Source of the DNA: Lentzea albidocapillata subsp. violacea
GTDB taxonomy: Bacteria > Actinomycetota > Actinomycetes > Mycobacteriales > Pseudonocardiaceae
Direction of reading: 5' to 3'
DNA length: 64,000 bases
Assembly: GCF_900100275.1 (NCBI RefSeq)
Contig: NZ_FNET01000009.1
Location: 236,744 to 300,743 of the forward strand
This document shows, one piece after another, positions 8,011-16,497 of the stretch. The number at the start of each line of letters is the position of its first letter. The stretch's first letter is position 1. The notes beneath the pieces were generated by a model. The model was not told the DNA's origin and ran no database searches. It saw only the letters and a program-made list of their open reading frames with translations. Both the position numbers and the translations under genes were made by a program.

Positions 8011-8658
8011 ATGACCGACGTGCGCCAGGAGTCGCTCGCATCACTGCTGGGAGGCCGAGGCGGCGCCCTCGACGCCTCCCTGCCGCCGTTGGCGTTCGTC
8101 GCGGGCTGGCTGCTGTTCGGGCACTCGATCGGCGCGGGCGCGATCGCCGCCGTGCTGTGCGGCGTGGTGATCGGCATCGTGCGCTTCGTACGCGGCGAGA
8201 AACCCCGCGCGGTGATCCTGTCCGTGCTGCTCGTGGTGGCGGCCGCGTTGGTGGCGCTCTACACCGGGCGCGTCGAGGACTTCTTCCTCATCCAGCTGCT
8301 GTCCAACGTCGCCTCGGCCCTGGCGTGGGCGGGCTCGATCGCGGTGCGCTGGCCGTTGCTCGGCGTGGTCGTGGGGACGCTCCTCGGGCAGAAGACCCGG
8401 TGGCGTCGCGATCCTGCCCTTTTGCGCGCCTACTCGGTCGCGTCGTGGGCCTGGGTTGGGCAGTACGTGCTGCGTGTCGCCGTGTTCACTCCACTGTGGC
8501 TGGACGCGCAGATTTACTGGCTGGCCACTCTTCGGCTCGCCTTGTCGTGGCCGTTGCAGATCGTCTGCATCCTGGTGTCTGGGTGGGTGCTGCGGCGGGC
8601 GCTGCCTGCGGACCACCCCGGGTTCCGGCATCCGCGGGTGCCGGAGTCCGCCTCCTAG
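8011..8658 (+). CDS. DUF3159 integral membrane protein
   Basis: This 215-residue protein has about six hydrophobic helices and the conserved opening LLGGRGGALDASLPP typical of DUF3159. Members are found next to diverse actinobacterial genes and their function is unknown. It is divergent from the ROK operon, with 126 bp between them. No catalytic motif is visible. The C-terminus carries a basic WVLRRALPADHPGFRHP tail. Confidence 0.85.
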   Translation: MTDVRQESLASLLGGRGGALDASLPPLAFVAGWLLFGHSIGAGAIAAVLCGVVIGIVRFVRGEKPRAVILSVLLVVAAALVALYTGRVEDFFLIQLLSNVASALAWAGSIAVRWPLLGVVVGTLLGQKTRWRRDPALLRAYSVASWAWVGQYVLRVAVFTPLWLDAQIYWLATLRLALSWPLQIVCILVSGWVLRRALPADHPGFRHPRVPESAS

Positions 8659-8755
8659 GTCTTCCACCTGTGCGGGTGTCGAGGTCAGCGGGGAGGTGCT
8701 GCGGCCGACTAGAGTCGCCCGCGGAACCATTTGTAGCTCGGCGACCGGGGTGGAC

Positions 8756-10015
8756 ATGTACGTCTCGCAGGTGAAGCTGCGGAACATCAAAGGGTTCCAC
8801 GGTGCGCGCGAGGTGGATCTGACGCTCACGCGCCCAGACGGTTCTCATGCCGGATGGACTGTTATCGCGGGCCGGAATGGTTCAGGCAAGTCCACCCTGT
8901 TGCAGACCATAGCTCTGACGCTAGGCGGTCCGCGCGCAGTTTTCGCGGTCATGCCGGACTATGAGAATTGGTTGACTCACGGAAAAGATGGAGCCGAGGC
9001 AATCCTACGTGTCTACTCGGACCCAGATTTTGATCCTGTCGAGCCAGAGATAACCCTCTTTGAACAGGAGCGGGTCGAGCTCACACTTTCATGGGGCGCT
9101 CAGTCGGTCGCTGGGCTGAGGCCAAGTGGCCTCGACAAGTCTCAGCCGGGTGGGTGGCTATATGCCGCGTATGGCCCGTTCCGTCGACTCACGGGTGCAG
9201 TCCGTAAGACACATTACCGTGTTGCGAACATCTTGAGCTTGTTCAACGAGGACGCGTCACTCGCGGAGGGCGTCAGCTGGCTGATCCAGCAACATCTGAA
9301 AGCACTCGAAGGTGAATCGGGTGCAGATGACCTGAAGCAATCCGCACTCCGCCTGTTGAGCGATGGTCTGCTCCCTGATGATCACAAGGTCGAGGACGTC
9401 ACCTCGGACGGACTTTGGGTTACCTGCGGCGGCAACAGGTTCCCGTTGCGTGAGACCAGCGATGGGTACAGGACTGTGACCGCCCTGGTGGTGGATCTGC
9501 TCAAGCAGATTCACGACGCTTACGGGAAACTTGAGGTGGAGGGCAACACGGTCATCGCGCCTGGCGTCGTGATCATCGACGAAGTCGACGCCCACCTGCA
9601 CGTCTCCTGGCAACAACGCATCGGTGGCTGGCTCAAGGCGCATTTCCCCAACATCCAGTTCATCGTGACAACCCACAGTCCGTACATCTGCCAGGCCGCA
9701 GATCCTGGCGGACTGATCCGGTTGCCTGGGCCTGAGGAGCAACTGCCTCCGCACGTGGTCGACCAGGATCTGTACGAGCGGGTCGTGTACGGCAGCGGCG
9801 ACGACGCGGTGCTCACCGAACTGTTCGGCCTCGACTCGGCCTACTCGGCGCGGGCGGAACAGTTGCGCAAGCAGCTCGTCGAGCTGGAAGTCAAGGTCAT
9901 CGCCGGCAAGGCTGATGAGAAAGAAGTCCAGCGGTACAAGGAACTCAGGGAGAAGCTCACAAGCTCGTTGACTGCGCGCGCCGATGAGGTGGCGGCTCGA
10001 TTGCACGACGCATGA
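8756..10015 (+). CDS. ptuA: AAA ATPase of a Septu-like (PtuA) defence pair
   Basis: This is an SMC/RecF-like ATPase of 419 residues. Walker A is GRNGSGKST (39-47), a signature-like TSDGYRTV lies near residue 237, Walker B with catalytic Glu is VVIIDEVDAHLH (about 270-281), and the switch His is in TTHSP (about 305). A coiled segment closes the C-terminus (about 365-410). ATG 8756 follows GGGG at 5 nt. Its stop overlaps the HNH gene (ATGA). An ATPase of this type fused in operon with an HNH nuclease is the known architecture of Septu, where the ATPase assembly restrains the nuclease until phage infection. Base composition is lower in GC than neighbours, consistent with transfer. Confidence 0.8.
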   Translation: MYVSQVKLRNIKGFHGAREVDLTLTRPDGSHAGWTVIAGRNGSGKSTLLQTIALTLGGPRAVFAVMPDYENWLTHGKDGAEAILRVYSDPDFDPVEPEITLFEQERVELTLSWGAQSVAGLRPSGLDKSQPGGWLYAAYGPFRRLTGAVRKTHYRVANILSLFNEDASLAEGVSWLIQQHLKALEGESGADDLKQSALRLLSDGLLPDDHKVEDVTSDGLWVTCGGNRFPLRETSDGYRTVTALVVDLLKQIHDAYGKLEVEGNTVIAPGVVIIDEVDAHLHVSWQQRIGGWLKAHFPNIQFIVTTHSPYICQAADPGGLIRLPGPEEQLPPHVVDQDLYERVVYGSGDDAVLTELFGLDSAYSARAEQLRKQLVELEVKVIAGKADEKEVQRYKELREKLTSSLTARADEVAARLHDA

Positions 10016-10746
10016 TCAGAATTGTTCGATCTGATCTCTCGCCGAGCACGCTGGCCCGCATGAACACGTTGACTCAAGCGATCAACGTGGCGCCATCCGA
10101 CGAGCGGTGTGCAAAAGCCCGTGAGTCCTGGCGCAGTTCGACGGTTCGGAAGCCGATCAGAGCAGCGCTAGGTGACATGGCGGCAGGGCTTGAGACGTGT
10201 ATGTACTGCGGCGAGAGCCGTGGCACGGACATCGATCACTTCGATCCCATCGCCCGTAACCCGTTGCGCGCCTTCGACTGGCTCAACCACCTTCTGGCTT
10301 GCTCGACCTGCAACAGCCACCAGAAGCGCGACCGGTTTCCGGTCGACGAGGACGGTAACCCGCTGCTGGTCGACCCCACGTCCGAAGACCCGTTCGACCA
10401 CCTGCTGCTGACGCTGTCTCTGGGCATCTACAGCCCCTTGACCCCGAAGGGCAAGGCGACCATCGAGGTGTGCGGACTCAACGATCGCGGGCTGCCAAGG
10501 GGTCGAATGCAGGCTCGCAGAGTGGTCGGGCTCGCACTGCGCGCGTGGAACGAGGCGTGTGAGGGCAACCGCTCAGGCGAGATGCTGGAACACGTTCACA
10601 CGGTACGAGAACAGCCGTTCGCGGACGTGTGCCAGTCCATGTTGCGGCAGGCATTCAGTCCGGGCGCTGATGTCGTGTTCGGCGACTCTCCGGATCTGCT
10701 CGCGCTCCTGCGGAAGCCAGAGCTTCGCGAGGCGTTGCTGAGATAG
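10012..10746 (+). CDS. ptuB: HNH endonuclease of a Septu-like (PtuB) defence pair
   Basis: This HNH nuclease has 244 residues. Zinc-binding pairs C63xxC66 and C97xxC100 frame the core DIDH (73-76), N92-H93 and the final N101xH103. That is a complete beta-beta-alpha-metal active site. The N-terminal 60 residues and the C-terminal helical half probably bind the partner ATPase. The 4-bp overlap with the ATPase gene supports a fixed stoichiometry. In Septu, the nuclease is proposed to cut nucleic acid once the ATPase senses infection. Plain HNH homing or restriction functions are less likely given the partner. Confidence 0.8.
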   Translation: MIRIVRSDLSPSTLARMNTLTQAINVAPSDERCAKARESWRSSTVRKPIRAALGDMAAGLETCMYCGESRGTDIDHFDPIARNPLRAFDWLNHLLACSTCNSHQKRDRFPVDEDGNPLLVDPTSEDPFDHLLLTLSLGIYSPLTPKGKATIEVCGLNDRGLPRGRMQARRVVGLALRAWNEACEGNRSGEMLEHVHTVREQPFADVCQSMLRQAFSPGADVVFGDSPDLLALLRKPELREALLR

Positions 10747-10747
10747 G

Positions 10748-11926
10748 TCAGCGCTTCTTCCGCTTCTTGCCGGAGCCGGGCACCGTCCCGGTCTTGGGCG
10801 GCAGGGGCGGAGGCTCAGGGAAGGCTTCGAGCGAGTCCTGACCCTCCATGAACTCCAGGAAAGCCTTGTAGCAGAACCGGTAGGCGAGGTAGAGGAAGGC
10901 CACGGTGACGAGCCCGAGGCCGGCGACGATCACCTGTTCCTGCTCGTCCAGCCCGCCGACCGTGCCCCAGTCCTTCTGCAACTCCGGTGAGCCCGTGACG
11001 AGCGACAGCGTCATCATCGTCAGGATGTAGAGCGGCATGAGCAGGAACGCGCCGACGAGCAGGAGGATGTACGGGCGGCTGTCGGTTCGGTACTCCCAGT
11101 TCGCGGGCCGGAGGTCGCGCTTCCTCATGCGACGGTTCGACCAGATCCGTCTCTCGACCACCTCGATGCCCTCTGAACGTGCTCGAACGACCTTCAACGC
11201 TGTCCTGCCGATGTCTTCGGTCACCGGGATCAGCAGTTCTCGTGCTGTGCCGATGACGTGGAGAGCAGGACCAGGAGTGACATCGAACGTGCGCGGCCTG
11301 CCCACGTCGCCGTCAGCGTGGATGATCACTTGGCAGGTCATCTCCTGCTCGACCTCGACCAGTTCGATCGACCGCATCGCCGTCCACGGCACCGCGACCA
11401 CGTCACGCGACCGCTTCCGGCGTGACACCAGGCTGTCCAGCACCAACCGGTCCTCGCGGACGCACAGCCGGGCCTTGAGTCCTCTGGTGGGGAACGGGAT
11501 CTCCAGCTTCGACCGGATCAGAGCAGGCGTTACGGGCCGAGTGGCCACCAGCACAGCCAGTTCGCCCAGCGCCCAGCACACCACCACGAGACCTGCCCCG
11601 ATGGCCAATGCGATCCGCTGGTCGTGATCACCGAAGATCTGCAGGCTCTGGAAGAGCGCTGTGAACACACCGGGGAAGGCCGCCCACCGAGCCCACACGC
11701 GCCACATCGGCATCCGTCGCCGGTGCCAGATCAGTCCAACGATGGTGATGCCCCAGAATGCCACCGCCCCTTCGGCGATTTCACCGACGCTTTTCGGCTG
11801 GACCGATCTCCGGTTCGCGAGCGCGCTCTCCCACTCTCCCAGCCGAGCGGCCACGACGAGCGCAAGGACGGCGGCGAACACGATCAACGCGAGTGCTGCT
11901 GTCCGTCGGAGGAACCGTTCGATCAC
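10748..11926 (-). CDS. Multi-pass membrane protein, last gene of the T7SS-like operon
   Basis: This hypothetical membrane protein has 392 residues. Two helices lie in the first 80 residues, two more around 90-140, a soluble central domain (about 150-280) and two helices near 285-360, then a highly basic Lys/Arg tail (GSGKKRKKR). GTG 11926 is chosen since it overlaps the previous stop (GTGA) and has GGAG 5 nt upstream. I do not recognise the family. Its position after a WXG100-like substrate gene suggests a role in export of, or protection from, that protein. The 3' end meets the HNH gene at 1 bp. Confidence 0.75.
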   Translation of the reverse strand: MIERFLRRTAALALIVFAAVLALVVAARLGEWESALANRRSVQPKSVGEIAEGAVAFWGITIVGLIWHRRRMPMWRVWARWAAFPGVFTALFQSLQIFGDHDQRIALAIGAGLVVVCWALGELAVLVATRPVTPALIRSKLEIPFPTRGLKARLCVREDRLVLDSLVSRRKRSRDVVAVPWTAMRSIELVEVEQEMTCQVIIHADGDVGRPRTFDVTPGPALHVIGTARELLIPVTEDIGRTALKVVRARSEGIEVVERRIWSNRRMRKRDLRPANWEYRTDSRPYILLLVGAFLLMPLYILTMMTLSLVTGSPELQKDWGTVGGLDEQEQVIVAGLGLVTVAFLYLAYRFCYKAFLEFMEGQDSLEAFPEPPPLPPKTGTVPGSGKKRKKR

Positions 11927-13203
11927 AGCTCTCCTGCCATCCGCTGCTGTTGCCAGTACTTGCGCCACTCCTGGTCTCGCTCGTTCTGCTTCACCTGGGC
12001 ATCAGCTTCGCGATGGGTCTGGTCGCTCCACTCCTGAGCCATGGCGTTGCCGAGGACTTTGGGGGCGAGCGGAACGGAGAAGCCGGGGAACTCCTTGCCA
12101 GGAAGCCCGAGGTCGTCGTTCTTCCCGAACCTCGGCACGACCTGTACGTCCAACAGGTCGTTCAGCTTGTCCAACCGACGATCGCCCAGGCCCAGGCTGT
12201 CGCGGAGGTTGTGGTTGACGTTCTCGCCCAGCTCTCGCTTGACCGACGAGTGGTCGTGCTGCAGCTTCCTTCCCTGCTCGCCGAGTTCCCGGATCCGGTC
12301 GGCGTCGCCGGCGTCGAGCTTGCCCGCCTGCGCTTTCTTTGCCATGTGCAGCGCCTGCTGGGAGTGCTTGACGGCGTCCTGGTTGTATTTCTTGACGGTG
12401 CCGTCGAGGTTGCGGGTCGTCCCCTTGATCATGTCCCGGGACTTCTTGGCGTCGTCCGCGACTTTCTCCAGCTGCTTCACGACCTTGCTGATCTTCTTGG
12501 CGTTCTTGCCCGCCGTGATCGTGCCCTGGACGACGGTGTCCGCGATGAAGGCGGCCTGCGAGGCACCGAAGGTGATCGGTGTCAGGGCACTGGCTGCCGC
12601 GAACTTGATGATCGCGTTGGAGACGAAGCTCGCGATGGCGTCACGGACGGCGCCGCGCACGACACCGACAGCCGATGCCGCGACCGTCATCGCGGAAGCA
12701 GCCGAGGTGGCATGGCTCGCGCCGCCCGAGACGACGTTGGAGAAGTCCTGGACGGCCTTGCGGTAGCCGTCGACCGCGGCGCCTTGGGACTGGCTCAAAG
12801 CATCGAGGGTGCCTGAGTACTTGTCGGCGGTCTCCTGCATGCGCTTGGCGATGTTGCTCCACGTCAGCGCCATCGCGTTCACCGCATCAGGGTCGCCCGC
12901 GAGGAAATCGAGACCCTCCTTGAGAAACCCGATGTGCTCGATCAACCAGCCGATTCCCGCAGACAGCAGGCTGCCCATCGGGTTCGTCACGAAACCGAGC
13001 AGGTCCATGCCGAACGCCGCCGCGTCGCCCGCCATGGCGCCCCAGTCGCCCTTGATGCCGTCGTAGATGAGGTTGGCGGAGCTGCTGAAGATTCCGGCCG
13101 CGTCCCAGGATTGCGTGGGGCTGTCGAAGTTGGACGGCTGTGCCATGCTCGCCGGGTCGAAGGCTTCGGTGGCGTTGAGCGGGTTCTGCGGCTGGTCGCT
13201 CAT
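11923..13203 (-). CDS. Large WXG100/PPE-like type VII secretion substrate candidate
   Basis: The protein has 426 residues. After an acidic polar N-terminus, residues 60-100 are hydrophobic and Gly-rich; residues 105-170 form a helical hairpin with a Trp turn (ALTWSNIAKRM), as in WXG100 proteins. A second hydrophobic stretch (170-240) and a long charged helical C-terminal half follow. No toxin catalytic motif is apparent. Genes on both sides overlap by 4 bp, placing it in an operon with EspC-like and YbaB proteins, a set commonly tied to ESX/type VII export. No secretion machinery genes are in the window, so export would depend on a remote system. Confidence 0.7.
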   Translation of the reverse strand: MSDQPQNPLNATEAFDPASMAQPSNFDSPTQSWDAAGIFSSSANLIYDGIKGDWGAMAGDAAAFGMDLLGFVTNPMGSLLSAGIGWLIEHIGFLKEGLDFLAGDPDAVNAMALTWSNIAKRMQETADKYSGTLDALSQSQGAAVDGYRKAVQDFSNVVSGGASHATSAASAMTVAASAVGVVRGAVRDAIASFVSNAIIKFAAASALTPITFGASQAAFIADTVVQGTITAGKNAKKISKVVKQLEKVADDAKKSRDMIKGTTRNLDGTVKKYNQDAVKHSQQALHMAKKAQAGKLDAGDADRIRELGEQGRKLQHDHSSVKRELGENVNHNLRDSLGLGDRRLDKLNDLLDVQVVPRFGKNDDLGLPGKEFPGFSVPLAPKVLGNAMAQEWSDQTHREADAQVKQNERDQEWRKYWQQQRMAGEL

Positions 13204-13526
13204 GGCTGCACCCCGTCAAGGCCCTCGCGGAGCTTCTTGAACGACTGCGCTATCGCCTCGTCCTGCTCGGCGTAGGTCTGGCGCATGCCGGCGAACCTCT
13301 CGACCACGTCGTCACCTGCGGCTTTGACGGTGTCGACGTACTCGCGCGCGTCGTTTGTCCACCGCTCCATGATCTGGGCGAAGAACATGCCCACGATGCC
13401 CCAGGCCTGTGGGTTGCCGACGTAATCAGCGCCCGCGTCGGCCGCGGAGGGCAAGCTCGCCAGGAGGGCTTTGAGCTCTCGCTCGTGGGCCTCCAGGGCT
13501 GCGAGATCGACTTGGAAGCCCGACAT
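13200..13526 (-). CDS. EspC/WXG100-like small secreted helical protein
   Basis: This 108-residue, mostly helical protein has two long amphipathic helices joined near NPQAWGIVG, where a Trp-x-Gly type turn occurs, the hallmark of ESX-secreted small proteins. ATG 13526 shares its A with the YbaB stop (TGATG), and its stop overlaps the downstream gene (ATGA). It probably dimerises with, or chaperones, the larger WXG-like substrate encoded next. Family assignment (EspC versus generic WXG100) is uncertain. Confidence 0.7.
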   Translation of the reverse strand: MSGFQVDLAALEAHERELKALLASLPSAADAGADYVGNPQAWGIVGMFFAQIMERWTNDAREYVDTVKAAGDDVVERFAGMRQTYAEQDEAIAQSFKKLREGLDGVQP

Positions 13527-14041
13527 CACCAGCCACCTTCCTTCTTGAAGAGGCTGCGCTGGTCGTAGTCGGTGTCGTCGTCCTCGGCAGGGCGGCGCAC
13601 CGGGCGAGGTGCGGGCGGCTCGGCAGCGGCCGCGTCCTGCTGTTCCTCGTTCACCACGAACTGTTGCGGTGCCGCAGGCGCGGGCTCGTCCGGGACTTCG
13701 ATCGGTGGGATCTGGGATTGGACGAACTGCATGGCCTCGCTGTTGTCGCCGATGAGCGGCGCCATGATCGTGGCGATCTGGCCCACGGCCTGGGCCTGGG
13801 CGCGTTTGGCCGTGGACATCACGAGCGCGGCCAAGCGGTCTTTGGGCATGTCGTCGGCCTTTGTGCCGAACGACAGGTTCAGCAGCGCTCCCCCTGCGCT
13901 GACGCTCACCGTCACGGCGCCGTCTGTGCTGGTGGCGGCGCCGGTCAGGTTCGCGATCTGGGACTTGGCTTCTGCTGCCCGTTCGAGCAAGGCGGCGGTG
14001 CGCTGCTCGTAGTCCTCGATGAGCTGGTTCGGATCGGTCAT
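13526..14041 (-). CDS. YbaB/EbfC-like protein associated with type VII substrates
   Basis: This 171-residue protein has an N-terminal YbaB/EbfC-like fold (about 1-105, with the central strand pair TVSVSAGGALLNLSFG), followed by an acidic Pro/Ala-rich tail. True YbaB proteins bind DNA as dimers. In actinomycetes longer versions often precede ESX-substrate genes, and their role there is unknown. It is the first gene of the four-gene operon 14041 to 10748. Confidence 0.75.
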   Translation of the reverse strand: MTDPNQLIEDYEQRTAALLERAAEAKSQIANLTGAATSTDGAVTVSVSAGGALLNLSFGTKADDMPKDRLAALVMSTAKRAQAQAVGQIATIMAPLIGDNSEAMQFVQSQIPPIEVPDEPAPAAPQQFVVNEEQQDAAAAEPPAPRPVRRPAEDDDTDYDQRSLFKKEGGW

Positions 14042-14083
14042 GGGGTCCCCCTTGCACGTGCGTGAGAGGGACGTTACCGAGGG

Positions 14084-14254
14084 TTACTGCGCCGTGCTGG
14101 GGAAACGGGCCAAGCGCAAGAACGCCGACCAGGCGGCCGGCGAGACGCGGATGTGAGCGCTCGGCGCCTTGCTGTCCCGGATGCCGACGCCGTGGCCGAC
14201 CTCGACACAGTTGTTGCTGCTGCCGCTGTAGCTGCTCTTGCGCCAGGCAGTCAT
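14084..14254 (-). CDS. DUF397 small protein
   Basis: This 56-residue protein starts WRKSSYSGSSNNCVEV, the DUF397 signature. ATG 14254 overlaps the stop of the XRE gene by 4 bp (ATGA). Such XRE (DUF5753)/DUF397 pairs are abundant in actinomycetes (BldB/WhiJ-like systems) and are thought to work as a regulator with its small antagonist or partner. Confidence 0.88.
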   Translation of the reverse strand: MTAWRKSSYSGSSNNCVEVGHGVGIRDSKAPSAHIRVSPAAWSAFLRLARFPSTAQ

Positions 14255-15087
14255 TGGAGGCCCTCCAAGATGTTGTCGATCACCGCCCTCGATTCTTCCT
14301 CAGACAGAGCGACGGCCGCGAGAGCCGTCAGGATGTCCTCGTGGATCTTGATGGTCTCCGGGTCGTCGAAGAACAGGCAGTAGTTGACGCTGTCCGCGTA
14401 GACGACCGGCGGGTACTTCGGGAACTTCATCAGGCAGAAGTCACCGCAGGTGCCCGCGTGCACGCCTGCTGACCGGGGAACGATCCGGATGCTGATGTAC
14501 TTCCGCACCGACATCCGGAGGAGGTGGGCCAGTTGTTCGCGCCACACCTCGATGCTGCCGACCGGAAGTTCGAGTGCCTGTTCGTGCACCAGGAACACGA
14601 ACTTCCGGCCAGGTTCGAGGATGGTCGCGCGAGCTGCCCTGGCGGCGGCGACCGCCGGGACGTCCTCGGCCTCGATCACGGGCGAACGTTCGGTGACGAT
14701 GTAGCCGTAGTCCGGCGTTTGCACCAGGCCGGGCACCAGGATCATCGACCAGGTGATGATCTCCTCGGCGATCTGCTCGTGTTCGATCAGCGTGCGCACC
14801 TGGTCCGGTACGCCGTCCTTCGGCATCTGGAGCCAGGCGTTGCCCGACTCGTGGAACAGCTCCAGCAGGTACTCGCGTTCCTCGACCGTGGCCTGGCAGT
14901 ACCCGAGCAGCAGAATGACGTCCAACTCGGTCACGCCGCCCTTGCCGAGCGTCATGTCCGAGATCTTGGCTTCCTGCCAGCCGAGCAGTTCGGCGAGCCT
15001 GCGGTGGGTGAGGCCGGTCCTGGCGATGATGGCGCGAACGAGGCCGCCGAACTCCCGTCCGGCCACGCTGGACGATCTTTTGGGCAT
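14251..15087 (-). CDS. XRE-family regulator with DUF5753 sensor domain
   Basis: The protein has 278 residues: helix-turn-helix at about 18-60 (TGLTHRRLAELLGWQEAKISDM), then a DUF5753 domain (about 95-270) with the typical PGLVQTPDYG and FVFLVHEQAL segments. It pairs with the overlapping DUF397 gene. It begins 23 nt after the adenylating ligase stop without a good ribosome site, so it could ride on the biosynthetic operon transcript and might regulate it. That link is inference. Confidence 0.88.
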   Translation of the reverse strand: MPKRSSSVAGREFGGLVRAIIARTGLTHRRLAELLGWQEAKISDMTLGKGGVTELDVILLLGYCQATVEEREYLLELFHESGNAWLQMPKDGVPDQVRTLIEHEQIAEEIITWSMILVPGLVQTPDYGYIVTERSPVIEAEDVPAVAAARAARATILEPGRKFVFLVHEQALELPVGSIEVWREQLAHLLRMSVRKYISIRIVPRSAGVHAGTCGDFCLMKFPKYPPVVYADSVNYCLFFDDPETIKIHEDILTALAAVALSEEESRAVIDNILEGLQ

Positions 15088-15110
15088 GCGGGAAAACTAG
15101 GCCCGGTAGG

Positions 15111-16496
15111 TCAATCTTCTCCATTGTTTCCGGCCAAATGCGCCTGAAGGTAGGACGCATGGAGCGGCTCCATGTTTCGGATGATCTTGCCGCTCGACGT
15201 TCTGGGCAGGGTTTCCATGACGTGGATTCGGGCTGGGAGCTTGAATTCCGCGAGCCTTTCCGTGCACCACTGCGACAGCGCCTGTGCGGTGAGCGTGGTG
15301 CTTCGAGTGCCCACGTAGGCCCGGATTTCCGTCCGTCCCACCGCGACGACCTCGGTCACCTGTGGGTGTCCACGTAGGACGTGTTCCACCTCGGTCAGGT
15401 CGACCTTGTTGCCGCGCACCACGACCAGCGAGTCGGCGCGGCCGAGCAGGCGCAGTTCGCCGTCGGCGGTGAACTCGCCGCGGTCGCCGGTGCGGAACCA
15501 GCCGCCGGAGAAGCGTGCCGGGTCGTTCTCGGCCAGGTAAGGCGTTTCCGGCAAGGCGACTTCCACCAGGCCGTTGCGCACTCGTGCGGTGATGCCTTGC
15601 ATCGGCCTGCCGACGGACGGGCGGACCGTGCCGGAAACCGCGATGGTCAGTGCGCCGGTTTCGGTGGTGCCGAAGCATTCGCCGACCGGGAAGCCATACG
15701 TGGCAAGGAACCTGTCGGCCACGTCCTGCGGCATCATCTCGCCGCCGGCGAACGCGCCGCGGACCGTGCGCAGCGCGTCGCGGTCGGGTGAGGAGGCCAG
15801 CAGGTCGAAGTGGAACGGCAGGCCGGTGACGAAGTCGACCTCATGAGTTCGTGCACAGGAAAGAATGTCTTCCGCGTTCGGGCTTGCGGCGAACACGAGG
15901 TGCACGCCTGCCGCGAGAGAGTGCAGTAGGCCGCCGATCAGGCCGAAGCTGTGTGCGGGGGAGTTGAGCAGCAGCAGGCGTTCGCCGCGTCGCACCATGC
16001 CGTCGGAGGCGGAGAAACGGGTCACCTCGTCGATGAGCGACGACGTGCTGCGGCCGATCACCTTCGGGCGGCCGGTCGAGCCGGAGCTGAACTGGACGAG
16101 TCGGTGCGGAGAAGCAGCGGGGAGGCCGTCGACCCGTTCGGCCACGAGTCCGTACCGCTCCTGGAAACCCTGCGCAGGCGTGCCACCGGGGTGGACGAGG
16201 AACTCGGGGCGCGTCAGCTCGTGCAGGACGTGGGTCTCGGCCGGGCGCAGGCGGTGGTCGATCGAGATCACCTGTGCGCCGATGCTCCACAACGCCAGCA
16301 CGGCTTCCAGCTGGCTGAAGCTCGGCGGTACCTGGACGGCTACCGTACTGCCGTCACCGATTCCGACGGCGGCGAAACGAAGAGCGTGAGCGGTGACGTC
16401 GGCGCGTAGTAGGCCGTGCGTGACTGTGTTGCGATGGCTGAAGATCGGCACCTCGTCGCCGTGGCGGTGCAACAGTTCGGTGATGAACGCACGCAC
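15111..16496 (-). CDS. Standalone AMP-forming aryl/acyl-acid ligase
   Basis: This is an ANL-superfamily adenylating enzyme of 461 residues. The P-loop is SSGSTGRPK (about 137-145), the core motif GECFGTTETG lies mid-protein, the hinge is GWFRTGDRGEF, and the catalytic Lys motif is RTSSGKIIRN near the C-terminus. GTG 16496 is preferred because AAGGAG lies 7 nt upstream and it follows the preceding stop by 1 nt. No carrier-protein domain is fused. Encoded behind GriI/GriH-type enzymes, it probably activates the aromatic amino-hydroxy acid they make as an adenylate or thioester or for amide formation. The acid it uses is not readable from sequence. Confidence 0.87.
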   Translation of the reverse strand: MRAFITELLHRHGDEVPIFSHRNTVTHGLLRADVTAHALRFAAVGIGDGSTVAVQVPPSFSQLEAVLALWSIGAQVISIDHRLRPAETHVLHELTRPEFLVHPGGTPAQGFQERYGLVAERVDGLPAASPHRLVQFSSGSTGRPKVIGRSTSSLIDEVTRFSASDGMVRRGERLLLLNSPAHSFGLIGGLLHSLAAGVHLVFAASPNAEDILSCARTHEVDFVTGLPFHFDLLASSPDRDALRTVRGAFAGGEMMPQDVADRFLATYGFPVGECFGTTETGALTIAVSGTVRPSVGRPMQGITARVRNGLVEVALPETPYLAENDPARFSGGWFRTGDRGEFTADGELRLLGRADSLVVVRGNKVDLTEVEHVLRGHPQVTEVVAVGRTEIRAYVGTRSTTLTAQALSQWCTERLAEFKLPARIHVMETLPRTSSGKIIRNMEPLHASYLQAHLAGNNGED

Positions 16497-16497
16497 T

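Noticed and set aside
14438..15160. Alternative minus-strand ORF 14441-15160
   Set aside because: Out of frame with the XRE/DUF5753 protein, which has clear helix-turn-helix and sensor motifs over the same bases.
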